Of a DNA stretch of 64,000 nt, positions 8,290 to 16,055 are shown in pieces. Position numbers and translations under genes: made by a program. This DNA is from Planctomycetota bacterium (GTDB lineage Bacteria; Planctomycetota; B15-G4; SIAN01). The DNA lies in the NCBI GenBank assembly GCA_028289345.1, contig JANQQL010000020.1, positions 186,001 to 250,000 of the forward strand, given 5' to 3'. Within the stretch, counting starts at the first letter, position 1. Each line of letters opens with the position of its first letter. The notes beneath the pieces were generated by a model. The model saw only the letters and a list, made by a program, of their open reading frames with translations. It was not told where the DNA came from and did not search any database.

Positions 8290-9024
8290 TCAGGACCCCC
8301 AACACGCCAGCTCACGTTCGGCACTTTCGACGGGACGCCCCCGATCGGTGTCGTCGTGCTCTTCGTAGGAGCGATTGACCGGCTGCCTTGGATCGTATTC
8401 GGGACTGCTCAGAATCGCGCTTTTGTCGAGGCCGACACTCACCGCGCCATCGGCGCACTGGATGGCACCGACGCGCTGCGGTGGCACGCGGTGCTTCCGA
8501 CTCGGCAGCCAGTTGCGCGGGTCGATCACGAGATCGCGGATTCGCCAATCTTCATCCTCGACGACAAAGTCTTCGACGTGCCCGATCTCACCATCGCTTG
8601 CTTGGATGCGATACCCCACCACTTCCTCGAGACTGCGTAGGTGGGGATTCCCAACCAGGTTCCGCTCGTCCGGAACCGCGACCGAGGGACCCGCAGGAAT
8701 GGGCCAGAACGGGGTCGTGCCGTGCGCTTTCTCGAATGCGATTCCCCCTTGTCGGGAGACGGGAGGATCTGCATCCACAGGCGTCCCCGAGAGAACCTGT
8801 TCTCGAGACAAGGGGACTCGAATCCTCCGCTCCCGAGCCTCCGGAGCGTCCATGACTCGCGCAGACACGAGGACAGCCGTCTTCGTGAGGAGATTGCCGA
8901 CCAACGCGACGGCATAGCGGATTCGCCACATCTCGTCATCGAACAGAAGATCATGCACCGCTCCGATCTCTCCATCCGATCCCACCAACCGGTACCTCTT
9001 CAGATGCCTCATGCTGTACAACAT
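8290..9024 (-). CDS. Tandem PRC-barrel protein
   Basis: 244 residues from the ATG with aaaggac upstream. Two PRC-barrel domains: residues about 5-80 (RYRLVGSDGEIGAVHDLLFD) and about 125-205 (GYRIQASDGEIGHVEDFVVE), each followed by the typical WRIR-DLVID pattern. Such proteins occur in stress-resistance clusters and are thought to bind RNA, nucleotides or partner proteins, but no reaction is known. Last gene of the leftward operon that starts at the sigma-54 promoter near 10150. The C-terminus is charged and probably disordered. Confidence 0.85.
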   Translation of the reverse strand: MLYSMRHLKRYRLVGSDGEIGAVHDLLFDDEMWRIRYAVALVGNLLTKTAVLVSARVMDAPEARERRIRVPLSREQVLSGTPVDADPPVSRQGGIAFEKAHGTTPFWPIPAGPSVAVPDERNLVGNPHLRSLEEVVGYRIQASDGEIGHVEDFVVEDEDWRIRDLVIDPRNWLPSRKHRVPPQRVGAIQCADGAVSVGLDKSAILSSPEYDPRQPVNRSYEEHDDTDRGRPVESAERELACWGS

Positions 9025-9043
9025 TCTTGGTCCTTTCCCGTTC

Positions 9044-9208
9044 TCATCGCCGGCACGATCCCATGGAAGAAGTCCCTCCCCCATCGGTGCCTCGAGGGCC
9101 CTCTCTCGGTGGCCGCGGCCTCGGCTCCTCTCGGCGAGGGAGACCCGACGGGTTGTCTTCTCTGGGAGGCCTGCTTGGCGGCTTCGGCTCTGGCTTGTCA
9201 TTCTTCAT
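9044..9208 (-). CDS. 54-aa Pro/Arg-rich small protein
   Basis: A small gene with an excellent ribosome site (cggaggaaaaaacg before ATG), placed 51 bp after the four-helix gene and 20 bp before the PRC-barrel gene. The peptide is almost entirely Pro, Arg, Glu, Lys and Gly (it begins MKNDKPEPKPPSRPPRED), so it should be disordered and basic. A second Pro/Arg-rich small protein of the same style is encoded in the rightward operon at 12262-12465. No known family recognised. A role as a nucleic-acid or protein binding linker is speculation. Confidence 0.65.
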   Translation of the reverse strand: MKNDKPEPKPPSRPPREDNPSGLPRREEPRPRPPREGPRGTDGGGTSSMGSCRR

Positions 9209-9258
9209 CGTTTTTTCCTCCGTAGGCCCGAATCTGAGACCGGCGGATTCATCGCACG

Positions 9259-9741
9259 TCATTCCTCAGATGCACTCTCCAAGCGCTTGCGCAACGCTCG
9301 AACCCGGTCCAGCGAATTGCGAATGGACGCCCGATGAGAGTTGAGGACGTCACTCACGGCATTGCCTTCGGTCTCCCGGATGACCTTCTCGTAGGCTTCC
9401 AGGATGATGGCTTCACCGCGCTCGGCCTCGTCGAGAATGACCAGGGCATCGCCACGCTCCAACTTGCCCGTGAGGTCGAGCCACCAGCGATGAGCTCCCT
9501 CGAGGAAGCTCCCCGACGGATTCGTGTCTCCATCGTTGAGATACACATATGACCCGAGCTCGGCCGCGAAACTCTTTCGCTGTTCCGCCAGCTCTCGAAA
9601 CAAGTCCACGAGCTTGCGGGTCTCCGAGGCGCCGTGAACTTGAACCAGATTCTGGTAGCTGTCGAGATTGACGCGAACGAGGTCCTCGAGTGCTTGGACG
9701 GTTTCGTCGCGAAGGCTCTTCACCGATTCCATCTTGTTCAT
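9259..9741 (-). CDS. DUF2383 (PA2169-type) four-helix-bundle protein
   Basis: 160 residues, ATG preceded by aggagcatttccc. The sequence matches the ferritin-like DUF2383 pattern: an early LEDLVRVNLDSYQNL helix, a middle FRELAEQRKSFAAEL helix, the SFLEGAHRWWLDL segment and DEAERGEAIILEAYEKV near the third helix. Proteins of this type accompany PRC-barrel and stress proteins, and their biochemical role is unsettled. Here it is the second gene of the leftward sigma-54 operon, 47 bp after the small helical protein. Glu and His residues are present in the helices, but I cannot confirm a di-metal site. Confidence 0.85.
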   Translation of the reverse strand: MNKMESVKSLRDETVQALEDLVRVNLDSYQNLVQVHGASETRKLVDLFRELAEQRKSFAAELGSYVYLNDGDTNPSGSFLEGAHRWWLDLTGKLERGDALVILDEAERGEAIILEAYEKVIRETEGNAVSDVLNSHRASIRNSLDRVRALRKRLESASEE

Positions 9742-9788
9742 GGGAAATGCTCCTATTCATGATCTCGGAATCTCAGCGAAACGAGGCG

Positions 9789-10097
9789 TCAATCGGGAGT
9801 TGCCAGAGCATCCTTCACCACGGTGGTCTGGGCCTGGACGTCCTGCCACTGTTTCTCGAGATCTTCCTTCATCACGCCCCATCCGCTCTCGTCGGCGTTG
9901 GCCGCAGACCGGATCTTGGCCTTGACGAGGAAGTACTTGGTCGCCAGATCATCGAGATGTCGCTCGACCGCTCCCTTGACTTCGCCAGAAACGCCACGAA
10001 CGCGCTTTCGAAGGCTTTCGAACTCGACTTCCCAGAGGGCAAGCTTCGAGTCTTGACGATGAAGTTCGTGCATCCTGGTCGTCGTGCTTACGTTCAT
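9789..10097 (-). CDS. 102-aa helical (coiled-coil) protein, first gene of leftward sigma-54 operon
   Basis: ATG preceded by gaggagc. The protein is predicted to be almost wholly helical, with spaced Trp residues (KLALWEVEFESL, SGWGVMKEDLEKQW). It aligns by eye over its length with the 104-aa product of 11951-12265: both have L-x-x-W, a central basic heptad (KRVR), K-rich middle helix and a C-terminal E-x3-5-W. It also resembles short cyanobacterial stress proteins of the sll1863 type. Its start lies about 40 bp downstream of the transcription start expected for the promoter at 10147-10161. No enzymatic residues are evident; a structural or binding role is likely. Confidence 0.8.
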   Translation of the reverse strand: MNVSTTTRMHELHRQDSKLALWEVEFESLRKRVRGVSGEVKGAVERHLDDLATKYFLVKAKIRSAANADESGWGVMKEDLEKQWQDVQAQTTVVKDALATPD

Positions 10098-10146
10098 GCT
10101 CCTCGCCTCCTTTCTCTGACGCGCACATGCTCGCCTTGACGAGAGT

Positions 10147-10161
10147 GCAACGAGCGTGCCA
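10147..10161 (-). promoter_or_regulatory. Sigma-54 promoter (leftward)
   Basis: On the minus strand the sequence reads TGGCACGCTCGTTGC followed by A, a full match to the sigma-54 consensus TGGCACG-N4-TTGCA with GG-N10-GC spacing. It points at the helical-protein gene, with the expected start near 10136, about 39 bp before its ATG. The adjacent gene encodes a sigma-54 activator. Confidence 0.88.
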
Positions 10162-10248
10162 CAAACACCTGGCGCCGGCGTAGGTCCCTGAATCTCAAGG
10201 ACTTACTCTCGTTTTTGAGTGACGCGAGAGGACTCGAGGAGAACTATG

Positions 10249-10269
10249 ATCGGGGGTGTTCCCTCCGAC
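10249..10269. promoter_or_regulatory. Candidate upstream activator site A
   Basis: Sequence atcgggggtgttccctccga, an imperfect palindrome found again almost unchanged at 11789-11809 (17 of the 20 bases shared, differing only in the three central ones). Its centre is about 123 bp upstream of the expected start of the leftward sigma-54 promoter, the usual distance for an enhancer bound by an NtrC-type activator. It also sits 24 bp before the activator's own ATG, so binding could feed back on the activator gene. Confidence 0.7.
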
Positions 10270-10292
10270 CCTTGGATGCCACGCCCCCGACC

Positions 10293-11720
10293 ATGACCGA
10301 TTCGCCGCCCCCGGACCGCCCGAGAGTACTGGTTGCCGTCGACGACCCGCAGCTCCGAGAGCGAGTGCAGGAGCTCCTGCAACGACAAGGGATCGACGTC
10401 GAGGTCACCCAAACAGCAGGCGAGAACCTGGCCGACGAGATGGGTGGAGAAGTGGCCGATGCGGTTGTCGTTCACCGCGACCAGATCACTCGGGAAGACG
10501 TCAGCGACCTGGAGGACCCCGAGGTAAACGCTCCCGGTTTGATCGTGCTCGACCGGAACGAGGACCCGAAAGATCGCGCGCAAATCCTCGCTTCTGGCGC
10601 TTCGGCGGTGCTCGACGCCAGTTCTTCCAACTCTGATCTCGGGGAAGAGCTGGCCACCATGGCGAAAGTCGAAGCCGAAGGAGGACTCGACGGCCCGGAG
10701 GTCGGCGGCAGCAACGTCGAACCCGATCTTGCGGACTTTCATTCGCGCAGTCCCAAGATGAAGGAGTTCGTCGACCTCGTGACCCGCGTCGCGGAAAGCG
10801 AGACTTCGCTACTAGTCTGCGGCGAAACAGGTGTTGGGAAGGAGCGCCTGGCGCGCGCCATTCATCGCGCCAGCCCTCGGCGGACAGGTCCCTTCGTCGC
10901 CGTCAATTGTGGGGCACTGCCAGAAAACCTCCTCGAAAGTGAGCTGTTTGGCCACGAAAAAGGAGCCTTCACCGGGGCCGACAGTCGCCGAATCGGTCGA
11001 TTCGAGCAAGCCGACCAGGGCAGCATCCTGCTGGATGAAATCGGGGAGATGCCTCCTCACCTGCAAGTGAATTTGCTGACGATCCTGCAGCGACGGGAAG
11101 TCACCAGACTCGGAGGCACGGCTCCGATTCCCGTGAACGTCCGGGTGCTCGCGGCGACCAACCGCGAGCTGGAGGAAGACATCAAGGGCGGGCGCTTCCG
11201 CGAAGACCTCTACTACCGGCTCAACGTCGTTCACTTGGTCATCCCGCCTCTCCGCGAACGTCCGGAGGACTTGCCCGACTTGATCGGACGATTCCTCTAT
11301 CACTTCCGCGGAGCGCTGAACCGCGAGAGCGTCGACGGGATCACCGACGAGGCAATGGCTGCCCTCCTCCATCACGAATGGCCGGGGAACATTCGCGAGC
11401 TGATCAACACGCTGGAGCGGGCGACGCTACTCGCAAGGGGCAACAAGATCACTCTCCAGGACCTTCCCCCTGCCATCACCGGAACCGAGTCACTCGACGA
11501 CACCAGCGAACAGGACCCAGCGAGTTCGGTGCTTCTCGACCTATCCCTCGCCGATGCCAAGAAACGAGCGCTTGCCAACTTCGAAGTTGGGTACTTCCGC
11601 GGATTGTTGAAGCGTTTCGCGGGCAACGTCGGCGAAACCGCTCGGCATGCCGACATCAATCCGCGAACCCTCTACGACAAGCTTCGCAAGTACGGGCTGG
11701 ACAAGGACGAGTTCAAATAA
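10293..11720 (+). CDS. NtrC-family sigma-54 activator with degenerate receiver
   Basis: 475 residues. Residues about 8-120 have the layout of a receiver domain, but the phospho-acceptor position reads VVVHRDQ, so Asp is replaced by His. The AAA+ domain (about 150-385) is complete: GETGVGKE Walker A, GAFTGA loop that contacts sigma-54, DEIGEMP Walker B and arginine-finger region (GGRFREDLYYRLNV). A Fis-type helix-turn-helix ends the protein (GNVGETARHADINPRTLYD). It lies between two sigma-54 promoters pointing away from it. The ATG at 10293 was chosen because an upstream start would put the candidate enhancer within the coding region and adds no conserved sequence. Activation without phosphorylation, or through another signal, is inferred. 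Confidence 0.92.
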   Translation: MTDSPPPDRPRVLVAVDDPQLRERVQELLQRQGIDVEVTQTAGENLADEMGGEVADAVVVHRDQITREDVSDLEDPEVNAPGLIVLDRNEDPKDRAQILASGASAVLDASSSNSDLGEELATMAKVEAEGGLDGPEVGGSNVEPDLADFHSRSPKMKEFVDLVTRVAESETSLLVCGETGVGKERLARAIHRASPRRTGPFVAVNCGALPENLLESELFGHEKGAFTGADSRRIGRFEQADQGSILLDEIGEMPPHLQVNLLTILQRREVTRLGGTAPIPVNVRVLAATNRELEEDIKGGRFREDLYYRLNVVHLVIPPLRERPEDLPDLIGRFLYHFRGALNRESVDGITDEAMAALLHHEWPGNIRELINTLERATLLARGNKITLQDLPPAITGTESLDDTSEQDPASSVLLDLSLADAKKRALANFEVGYFRGLLKRFAGNVGETARHADINPRTLYDKLRKYGLDKDEFK

Positions 11721-11788
11721 GCACTGGTCGGCGGAGCGGTCCGCGAATCTGTGACCACTAAGGGCTTTCGGGGGCCGGGGCCGTCCAA

Positions 11789-11809
11789 ATCGGGGGTCAC
11801 CCCTCCGAT
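11789..11809. promoter_or_regulatory. Candidate upstream activator site B
   Basis: Sequence atcgggggtcacccctccgat, the partner of the site at 10249-10269. It is nearly palindromic (atcggggg / cctccgat halves) and its centre is about 110 bp upstream of the expected start of the rightward sigma-54 promoter. A shorter c-plus-five-g run at about 11770 may be a weak second half-site. Confidence 0.7.
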
Positions 11810-11883
11810 CGAAGGCGTTCGAGCTTCGCCTCCCCGGCCATAAGTCCATACCAAAGAGACCTTTGAGCCGATATCAGCACGTT

Positions 11884-11898
11884 CGGCACTCTCCTTGC
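11884..11898 (+). promoter_or_regulatory. Sigma-54 promoter (rightward)
   Basis: Reads cGGCACtctccTTGC followed by A, with exact GG-N10-GC spacing and an intact TTGCA -12 box; the -24 box differs from consensus at two flanking positions. It lies 53 bp before the GTG of the next gene. The activator gene is immediately upstream. Confidence 0.8.
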
Positions 11899-11950
11899 AC
11901 TACTCCCGGTCAGCGTATTTCTGGAAACCCCGACTGACGGAGCCAACCCA

Positions 11951-12265
11951 GTGACTCGCCCCGAGCGAAACCAATTCGACACCCCGACGACCAGACTGCG
12001 TGCTTGGAACGAGCGCGTGAATCGATTGATTCGTCGCGTCCGCTATCTCGGCCTGTCATCCCACGCCAAGATCGCCCCCCGGATCAATTCCCTACTTCAC
12101 AAACGCGACGGTGCCATCGTCAAACTCCACAAGCGAATCGCGCTCGCTTCCAATCCTCTGGCGCGACGCGAGTACTTCGTCGCCGAGGAGGAGATGAGGG
12201 TCGCTTGGAACTCCGCCATCCTTGCCATCGACTCGGTCACGTTGACGCGAAAGGAAAACCCATGA
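11951..12265 (+). CDS. 104-aa helical protein, first gene of rightward sigma-54 operon
   Basis: GTG start with ggag eight bases upstream. The product is helical and basic, with the pattern L-x-A-W (RLRAWNERVNRLIRRVR) near the N-terminus and EEEMRVAWNSAI near the C-terminus. It aligns by eye with the first protein of the leftward operon (9789-10097), suggesting an ancient duplication around the activator gene. Its stop overlaps the next start (ATGA). No known catalytic motif; function unknown. Confidence 0.7.
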   Translation: MTRPERNQFDTPTTRLRAWNERVNRLIRRVRYLGLSSHAKIAPRINSLLHKRDGAIVKLHKRIALASNPLARREYFVAEEEMRVAWNSAILAIDSVTLTRKENP

Positions 12266-12465
12266 TGATCACGATGAAAGAAGAACCGCGTCCCCTTCGT
12301 CCCCCCCAACCTCTCGAGCCCTTGAAGCCTCCCCAACCGAGAAAGATTCCTCGGCCGGCCGATCCAGCACCCCGTCAACCGCGCCCTCTTCGGCCACCGG
12401 TTGCTCCATCGCCGCCGACGGAGCCCTATCGACGCTCAGTCAGGGGCAGCGTCGAGGCGCTCTGA
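12262..12465 (+). CDS. 67-aa Pro-rich small protein
   Basis: ATGATG start overlapping the upstream stop, with aaaggaaaaccc as ribosome site. The peptide is dominated by Pro, Arg, Leu and Lys (for example PRPLRPPQPLEPLKPPQP) and should be disordered. It is the counterpart of the 54-aa Pro/Arg-rich protein in the leftward operon. There is no recognised domain. The translational coupling and matching counterpart support its being real despite low complexity. Confidence 0.6.
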   Translation: MMITMKEEPRPLRPPQPLEPLKPPQPRKIPRPADPAPRQPRPLRPPVAPSPPTEPYRRSVRGSVEAL

Positions 12466-12534
12466 AAAAACGTTGCCGTTCCCACGCCGACACGCCGCAG
12501 ACATCCCCATGATCGTCAACCACAGGGAGATCCG

Positions 12535-13077
12535 ATGAACCGCCCCCTCCATGAAGCCATCGATGTCGATGTCCCCGCCTCCACGGCCTATCGCCAATGG
12601 AGTCGTCTCGAGGACTTCCCCGACGTGTTTCCGAACGTTCTTGAAGTTCGTCGAACCTCTACCTACTCGAGCCTCTGGACGGTCAGATTTGGCAACCAAG
12701 TGAGGAAGTGGAAAGCAGCCATTGTCGAGCAGATCCCCGGCAAACGGATCGCCTGGCACAGCGTGGAAGGACTGCGCAACTGGGGCTGTGTGACATTTCA
12801 CCACTTGGCGCCCCGAAGGTGCCGGGTGATGCTCCAGCTACAGGTCGACTCTCCGGGCGTTCTGGAGAATCTCTTCCATGTGACCGGGCTCCTACGAGAA
12901 CGAGTTCGCAAGAATCTTCTTCGATTCAAGTCGACCGTGGAAACCGCCGACGCACGATCGCAGAACTCGATGCTTCCGGAACGAAGAAACGGATCGCGCC
13001 TGGCGAGCCGTACGTCGTCACCGTTTGTTCACCGTCAAACATCCCTTCGGGGCAGGATCACGACTTCCAGCCAGTAG
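12535..13077 (+). CDS. SRPBCC-fold (polyketide cyclase/dehydrase-like) protein
   Basis: 180 residues, with cagggagatccg before ATG. The first 140 residues show the START-like pattern of this group: EAIDVDVPASTAYRQWSRLE at the N-terminus, FPDVFPNVLEVRR, a W-x-V strand, GKRIAWHSVEG, and a C-terminal helix (LLRERVRKNLLRFK). Such proteins bind small hydrophobic ligands; the ligand is unknown. Relatives are found alongside PRC-barrel and DUF2383 genes in stress clusters. The last 40 or so residues are unconserved in look, and the gene end overlaps the convergent response-regulator gene by 43 bp. Confidence 0.82.
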   Translation: MNRPLHEAIDVDVPASTAYRQWSRLEDFPDVFPNVLEVRRTSTYSSLWTVRFGNQVRKWKAAIVEQIPGKRIAWHSVEGLRNWGCVTFHHLAPRRCRVMLQLQVDSPGVLENLFHVTGLLRERVRKNLLRFKSTVETADARSQNSMLPERRNGSRLASRTSSPFVHRQTSLRGRITTSSQ

Positions 13078-13484
13078 TTTCGCAAGAGCTGGATCGCATG
13101 AAAGAACCCCGGAACATCCACCGGCTTCTGGATGTAGCTGTTCGCCCCGAGCTGGTAGCACTCATCGATGTCACCCCGGTCATCGGAAGTCGTCAAGACG
13201 ATGACCGGAATCGAGCGAAGCTTCTCGTCCGACTTGACTTCTTTCAGAACTTCTCGGCCGTCCGTTCCCGGCATATTGAGGTCTAGAAGGATCACTCCGG
13301 GCGACTGTCGCTCCGCTCCTGAGTGGACCCCACGGCCGTTCAAGTAGTCGAGCGCATCGTCTCCATCCGTGCAGCGGACGAGACGATTCCGCAAACCCGC
13401 CCTACGAAATGCTCTCACCGTGGCTTCGTAGTCCTGGTCGTTGTCTTCCACGATCAGGATCTGCTGAGGCTGATCGGTACCCAT
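13035..13484 (-). CDS. Stand-alone response regulator (Rcp1-like)
   Basis: 149 residues consisting of a single receiver domain: acidic pair in ILIVEDND, phospho-acceptor Asp in VILLDLNMPG, Thr in VLTTSD and Lys in YIQKPVD. The insertion before the phospho-site and the C-terminal LLRNYWLEVV are typical of Rcp1-type regulators paired with phytochrome-like or PAS kinases. There is no output domain. Its ATG (ribosome site gagg) lies inside the 3' end of the kinase gene, in another frame, with an 83-base overlap, which implies coupled expression. Confidence 0.9.
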   Translation of the reverse strand: MGTDQPQQILIVEDNDQDYEATVRAFRRAGLRNRLVRCTDGDDALDYLNGRGVHSGAERQSPGVILLDLNMPGTDGREVLKEVKSDEKLRSIPVIVLTTSDDRGDIDECYQLGANSYIQKPVDVPGFFHAIQLLRNYWLEVVILPRRDV

Positions 13485-15585
13485 GAAAGTCCTCGCGGTG
13501 AAGCGTGAAGAAAAACGTGGATCCCACTCCGAACTCCGATTCGACCCAGAGTTGCCCCCCGTGCTTCTCCACGATCTTCTTGGCAATGGTCAAGCCCGCT
13601 CCGAGCCCCCCTCCGAAGCGGTGTCTCGCATGCAGGCGCTTGAAGATGACAAAGATGGTTTCCAAGTCTTTTTCTCGAATGCCGATCCCGTTGTCCCGAA
13701 CGAAATACACGGGCCCTCGGTCCCCCGACTCCCACCCCACCGTCACTCGGGGTGGTTCTTTGTCGCAATACTTGATGGCATTGGCGACCAGATTCTGCAA
13801 CACCTGACGGATGAGGATCACATCACAGCGAGAGTCGGGAAGGTCGTGGGCGATGGACACCACGGCGCTGGATTCTTCGATCGACACCCCCACCGACTCG
13901 ATGGCTTCTTCCACCAACGTTCTCATCGTAGACAATGAGAGTTCCAGCTCCTTCCGCCCGACCCGAGAGAACCGAAGGAGCGTGCTGATGAGATCATCCA
14001 TCCGTTTGGCGAGAGCCTTGATCGTTTCGAGTCGCTCCCGCCCGGTCGCATCCAGCTGCCCGACACTATCTTCGATCACGAACTGCGAGTAGTTGTGAAT
14101 TCCTCGCAACGGTTCCTTGAGATCATGGGACGCGATGTACGCGAATGAGTCCAGCTCCTTGTTCGACCGTTCCAGCTCTTGAGCGGTTCGCCGCACCGAC
14201 TCTTCGACACCCTTCTGATTCGTGATGTCGGTCCGAATCCCGAGATACCCTTCAGCTTTGCCTTCAAGGTTCACCAAGGGAACCAAAGTGCTCTGCACCC
14301 AGTACAAGCTTCCATCCTTGGCTCGATTGCAAATGGCTCCTGACCACACCGAACCAGTAGAAATCGTGGCCCACATTTCGGCGAAGAACTCGTCACTGTG
14401 GTGGCTACTCTTGAGGATCCTGTGGTTTTGACCGATCAGCTCGTCCCGGGAGTATTGACTGATCGAACAAAACAAGTCGTTCGCATAGGTAATCGTACCC
14501 GCCCGGTCCGTCGCGCTGATGATCGCGTGGTGGTCAATCGCGCTCCTCTGCGTTTCGAGATCGTGGAGAGTGCGCTCGCTCGTTGCCAGCACCCGGCTCA
14601 GGGCTTCCTGAGCGGCTTTCTCATGACGGCGAACCGAGAACAAGCTGTCGAGCACTCCCACGAGGGCCAGGGAGTAGGCCACCAGTTTCAACAGATTTCC
14701 GGCATGGAACTCCGCATCCAACAACGACTGGGACCCCGACAGGAAGACGGCTTGACTGACAAACCCAACGACCAGCACCAGGATCAGCCAATGGTCGAAG
14801 GTGCCCCAGATCCAGGCCCTTCTTCTCCAACAGCCAACCAGAGCGAGCGCGAAGAGTGCTGCGGGAACCAGTTCGATCGGCCGGCCCCACCACAGCAGCG
14901 GGGTATTGACAGGACCCCATGAGACGAGACCGAAGAGGAGCAGACCAACGAAGATCAAGGTGACCACGAGAACCGGAACGAATCGGTCGCGAAGGACCCG
15001 TTCTCCCTTCCCTTGATCTTCCGACCTCCCGGCCAGCCAACTCAACACGAAGAACGTCGACAGCAACAACCTTGACGCCACCCCGCTCCAAAGGAACAAG
15101 GGAGTCGCCGGTGACGATTTGAGCGACGCCGCGAACGCGGAGCCCACCGCGGCGTGGGCTCCGTCCAGGAGAGCCGCACCCAGAAACCCGGATCCGACGA
15201 ACAGGTACACGGTCTCTTTGAGCGTGTGATACCGAACCACCGCCAGCGAACCGACCACGGCCGCCAACGCCGAAGCCATGATCTCCATGGCCACGTGAGC
15301 CGTCTCGTATCCCTGAACGTCGATACCGCGGATCGCGGCACGGAGCATCAGGAGGCCGAATCCGACCGCCCCGTAGACCATCGACCGTTTCGTCGCGCGA
15401 TTTTGGCCATCGTGGAGGGAGGGCGAAGGCTCGACCACAGATGACTGAGGCTCACGCCCCACCGTGGACTGCCCCCTCGCCTCGGCACTCACTCCATTCC
15501 CCTTCAGCAATCGACGAACAGACAACCATTTCGACTCGACGGCTTGCCCAAGTATATCGATCAGATTGCCACCCTTTGGCGGCAA
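13402..15585 (-). CDS. Membrane PAS histidine kinase (MASE-type sensor)
   Basis: 727 residues if the TTG start is used; a GTG at 15492 with agggg upstream would give 696. The N-terminal 300 residues hold about eight membrane helices in the style of a MASE membrane sensor. They are followed by a PAS/PAC domain (ATDRAGTITYANDLFCSISQ to GYLGIRTDITNQ), a HisKA box with the phospho-His (SHDLKEPLRG) and a complete ATP-binding domain (N box NLVANAIKY, G1 VRDNGIGI, G2 GGGLGAGLTIAKK). It should phosphorylate the response regulator whose gene overlaps its end. The signal is unknown. The C-terminal 25 residues beyond the ATPase domain exist only because of the overlap. Confidence 0.88.
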   Translation of the reverse strand: MPPKGGNLIDILGQAVESKWLSVRRLLKGNGVSAEARGQSTVGREPQSSVVEPSPSLHDGQNRATKRSMVYGAVGFGLLMLRAAIRGIDVQGYETAHVAMEIMASALAAVVGSLAVVRYHTLKETVYLFVGSGFLGAALLDGAHAAVGSAFAASLKSSPATPLFLWSGVASRLLLSTFFVLSWLAGRSEDQGKGERVLRDRFVPVLVVTLIFVGLLLFGLVSWGPVNTPLLWWGRPIELVPAALFALALVGCWRRRAWIWGTFDHWLILVLVVGFVSQAVFLSGSQSLLDAEFHAGNLLKLVAYSLALVGVLDSLFSVRRHEKAAQEALSRVLATSERTLHDLETQRSAIDHHAIISATDRAGTITYANDLFCSISQYSRDELIGQNHRILKSSHHSDEFFAEMWATISTGSVWSGAICNRAKDGSLYWVQSTLVPLVNLEGKAEGYLGIRTDITNQKGVEESVRRTAQELERSNKELDSFAYIASHDLKEPLRGIHNYSQFVIEDSVGQLDATGRERLETIKALAKRMDDLISTLLRFSRVGRKELELSLSTMRTLVEEAIESVGVSIEESSAVVSIAHDLPDSRCDVILIRQVLQNLVANAIKYCDKEPPRVTVGWESGDRGPVYFVRDNGIGIREKDLETIFVIFKRLHARHRFGGGLGAGLTIAKKIVEKHGGQLWVESEFGVGSTFFFTLHREDFHGYRSASADPDRGRQRPGLRSHGESIS

Positions 15586-15608
15586 AGCCCGATGCCTCGG
15601 GAATCACC

Positions 15609-16055
15609 CTACCAGTGCTTCTCCGAAGCATCCTCGTTATCCCCAAGGACGCGACCCGCCTCCTCCAACAACTCTTCGTATCCGAATGGTTTGCGAAGGA
15701 CCGACGCGACGTCCCACCGCTCGAGCGCAAAGTCAAGGTCCGGTGCAGAAGACCCAGTGATGACAATCAGCGGCACCTCGCAAATGGGATCTGACAATCG
15801 GATCCAGTCGAGCACCTTCTGTCCGTTCAACCGCGGGAGGTTCAGATCCAGGATGACCAAGTCGGGCGCGAGCTCCTCCGACTTGCACAATCCGGTCATC
15901 CCGTCGGTGGCCGTGTCGACCAGGTATCCGGCTCCTTCAAACCTTCGCTGAAGAGAGCGGGACAAGTCCACATCGTCTTCGATGAGCAAGACGGTCTTTC
16001 CGCGAATGGCGGTGTTCGCGCGAACGCCTTTTCGAGGTGCGATACTGGTTGTCAT
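15609..16055 (-). CDS. Stand-alone response regulator
   Basis: 148 residues, a single receiver with a 20-residue N-terminal extension. Key residues are present: EDD in LLIEDDVD, Asp in LVILDLNLPR, Thr in VITGSS and Lys in LRKPFG. No output domain. Start codon overlaps the stop of the upstream kinase-like gene (ATGA) and has gggagactcgca as ribosome site. The downstream gene is the membrane PAS kinase, only 23 bp away, so kinase and regulators form one transcription unit. Confidence 0.9.
   Translation of the reverse strand: MTTSIAPRKGVRANTAIRGKTVLLIEDDVDLSRSLQRRFEGAGYLVDTATDGMTGLCKSEELAPDLVILDLNLPRLNGQKVLDWIRLSDPICEVPLIVITGSSAPDLDFALERWDVASVLRKPFGYEELLEEAGRVLGDNEDASEKHW

Noticed and set aside
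10206..10230. Dyad ctctcg-N13-cgagag upstream of the leftward sigma-54 promoter.
   Set aside because: It is not repeated upstream of the rightward promoter, while the 10249-10269 palindrome is; probably chance or secondary.
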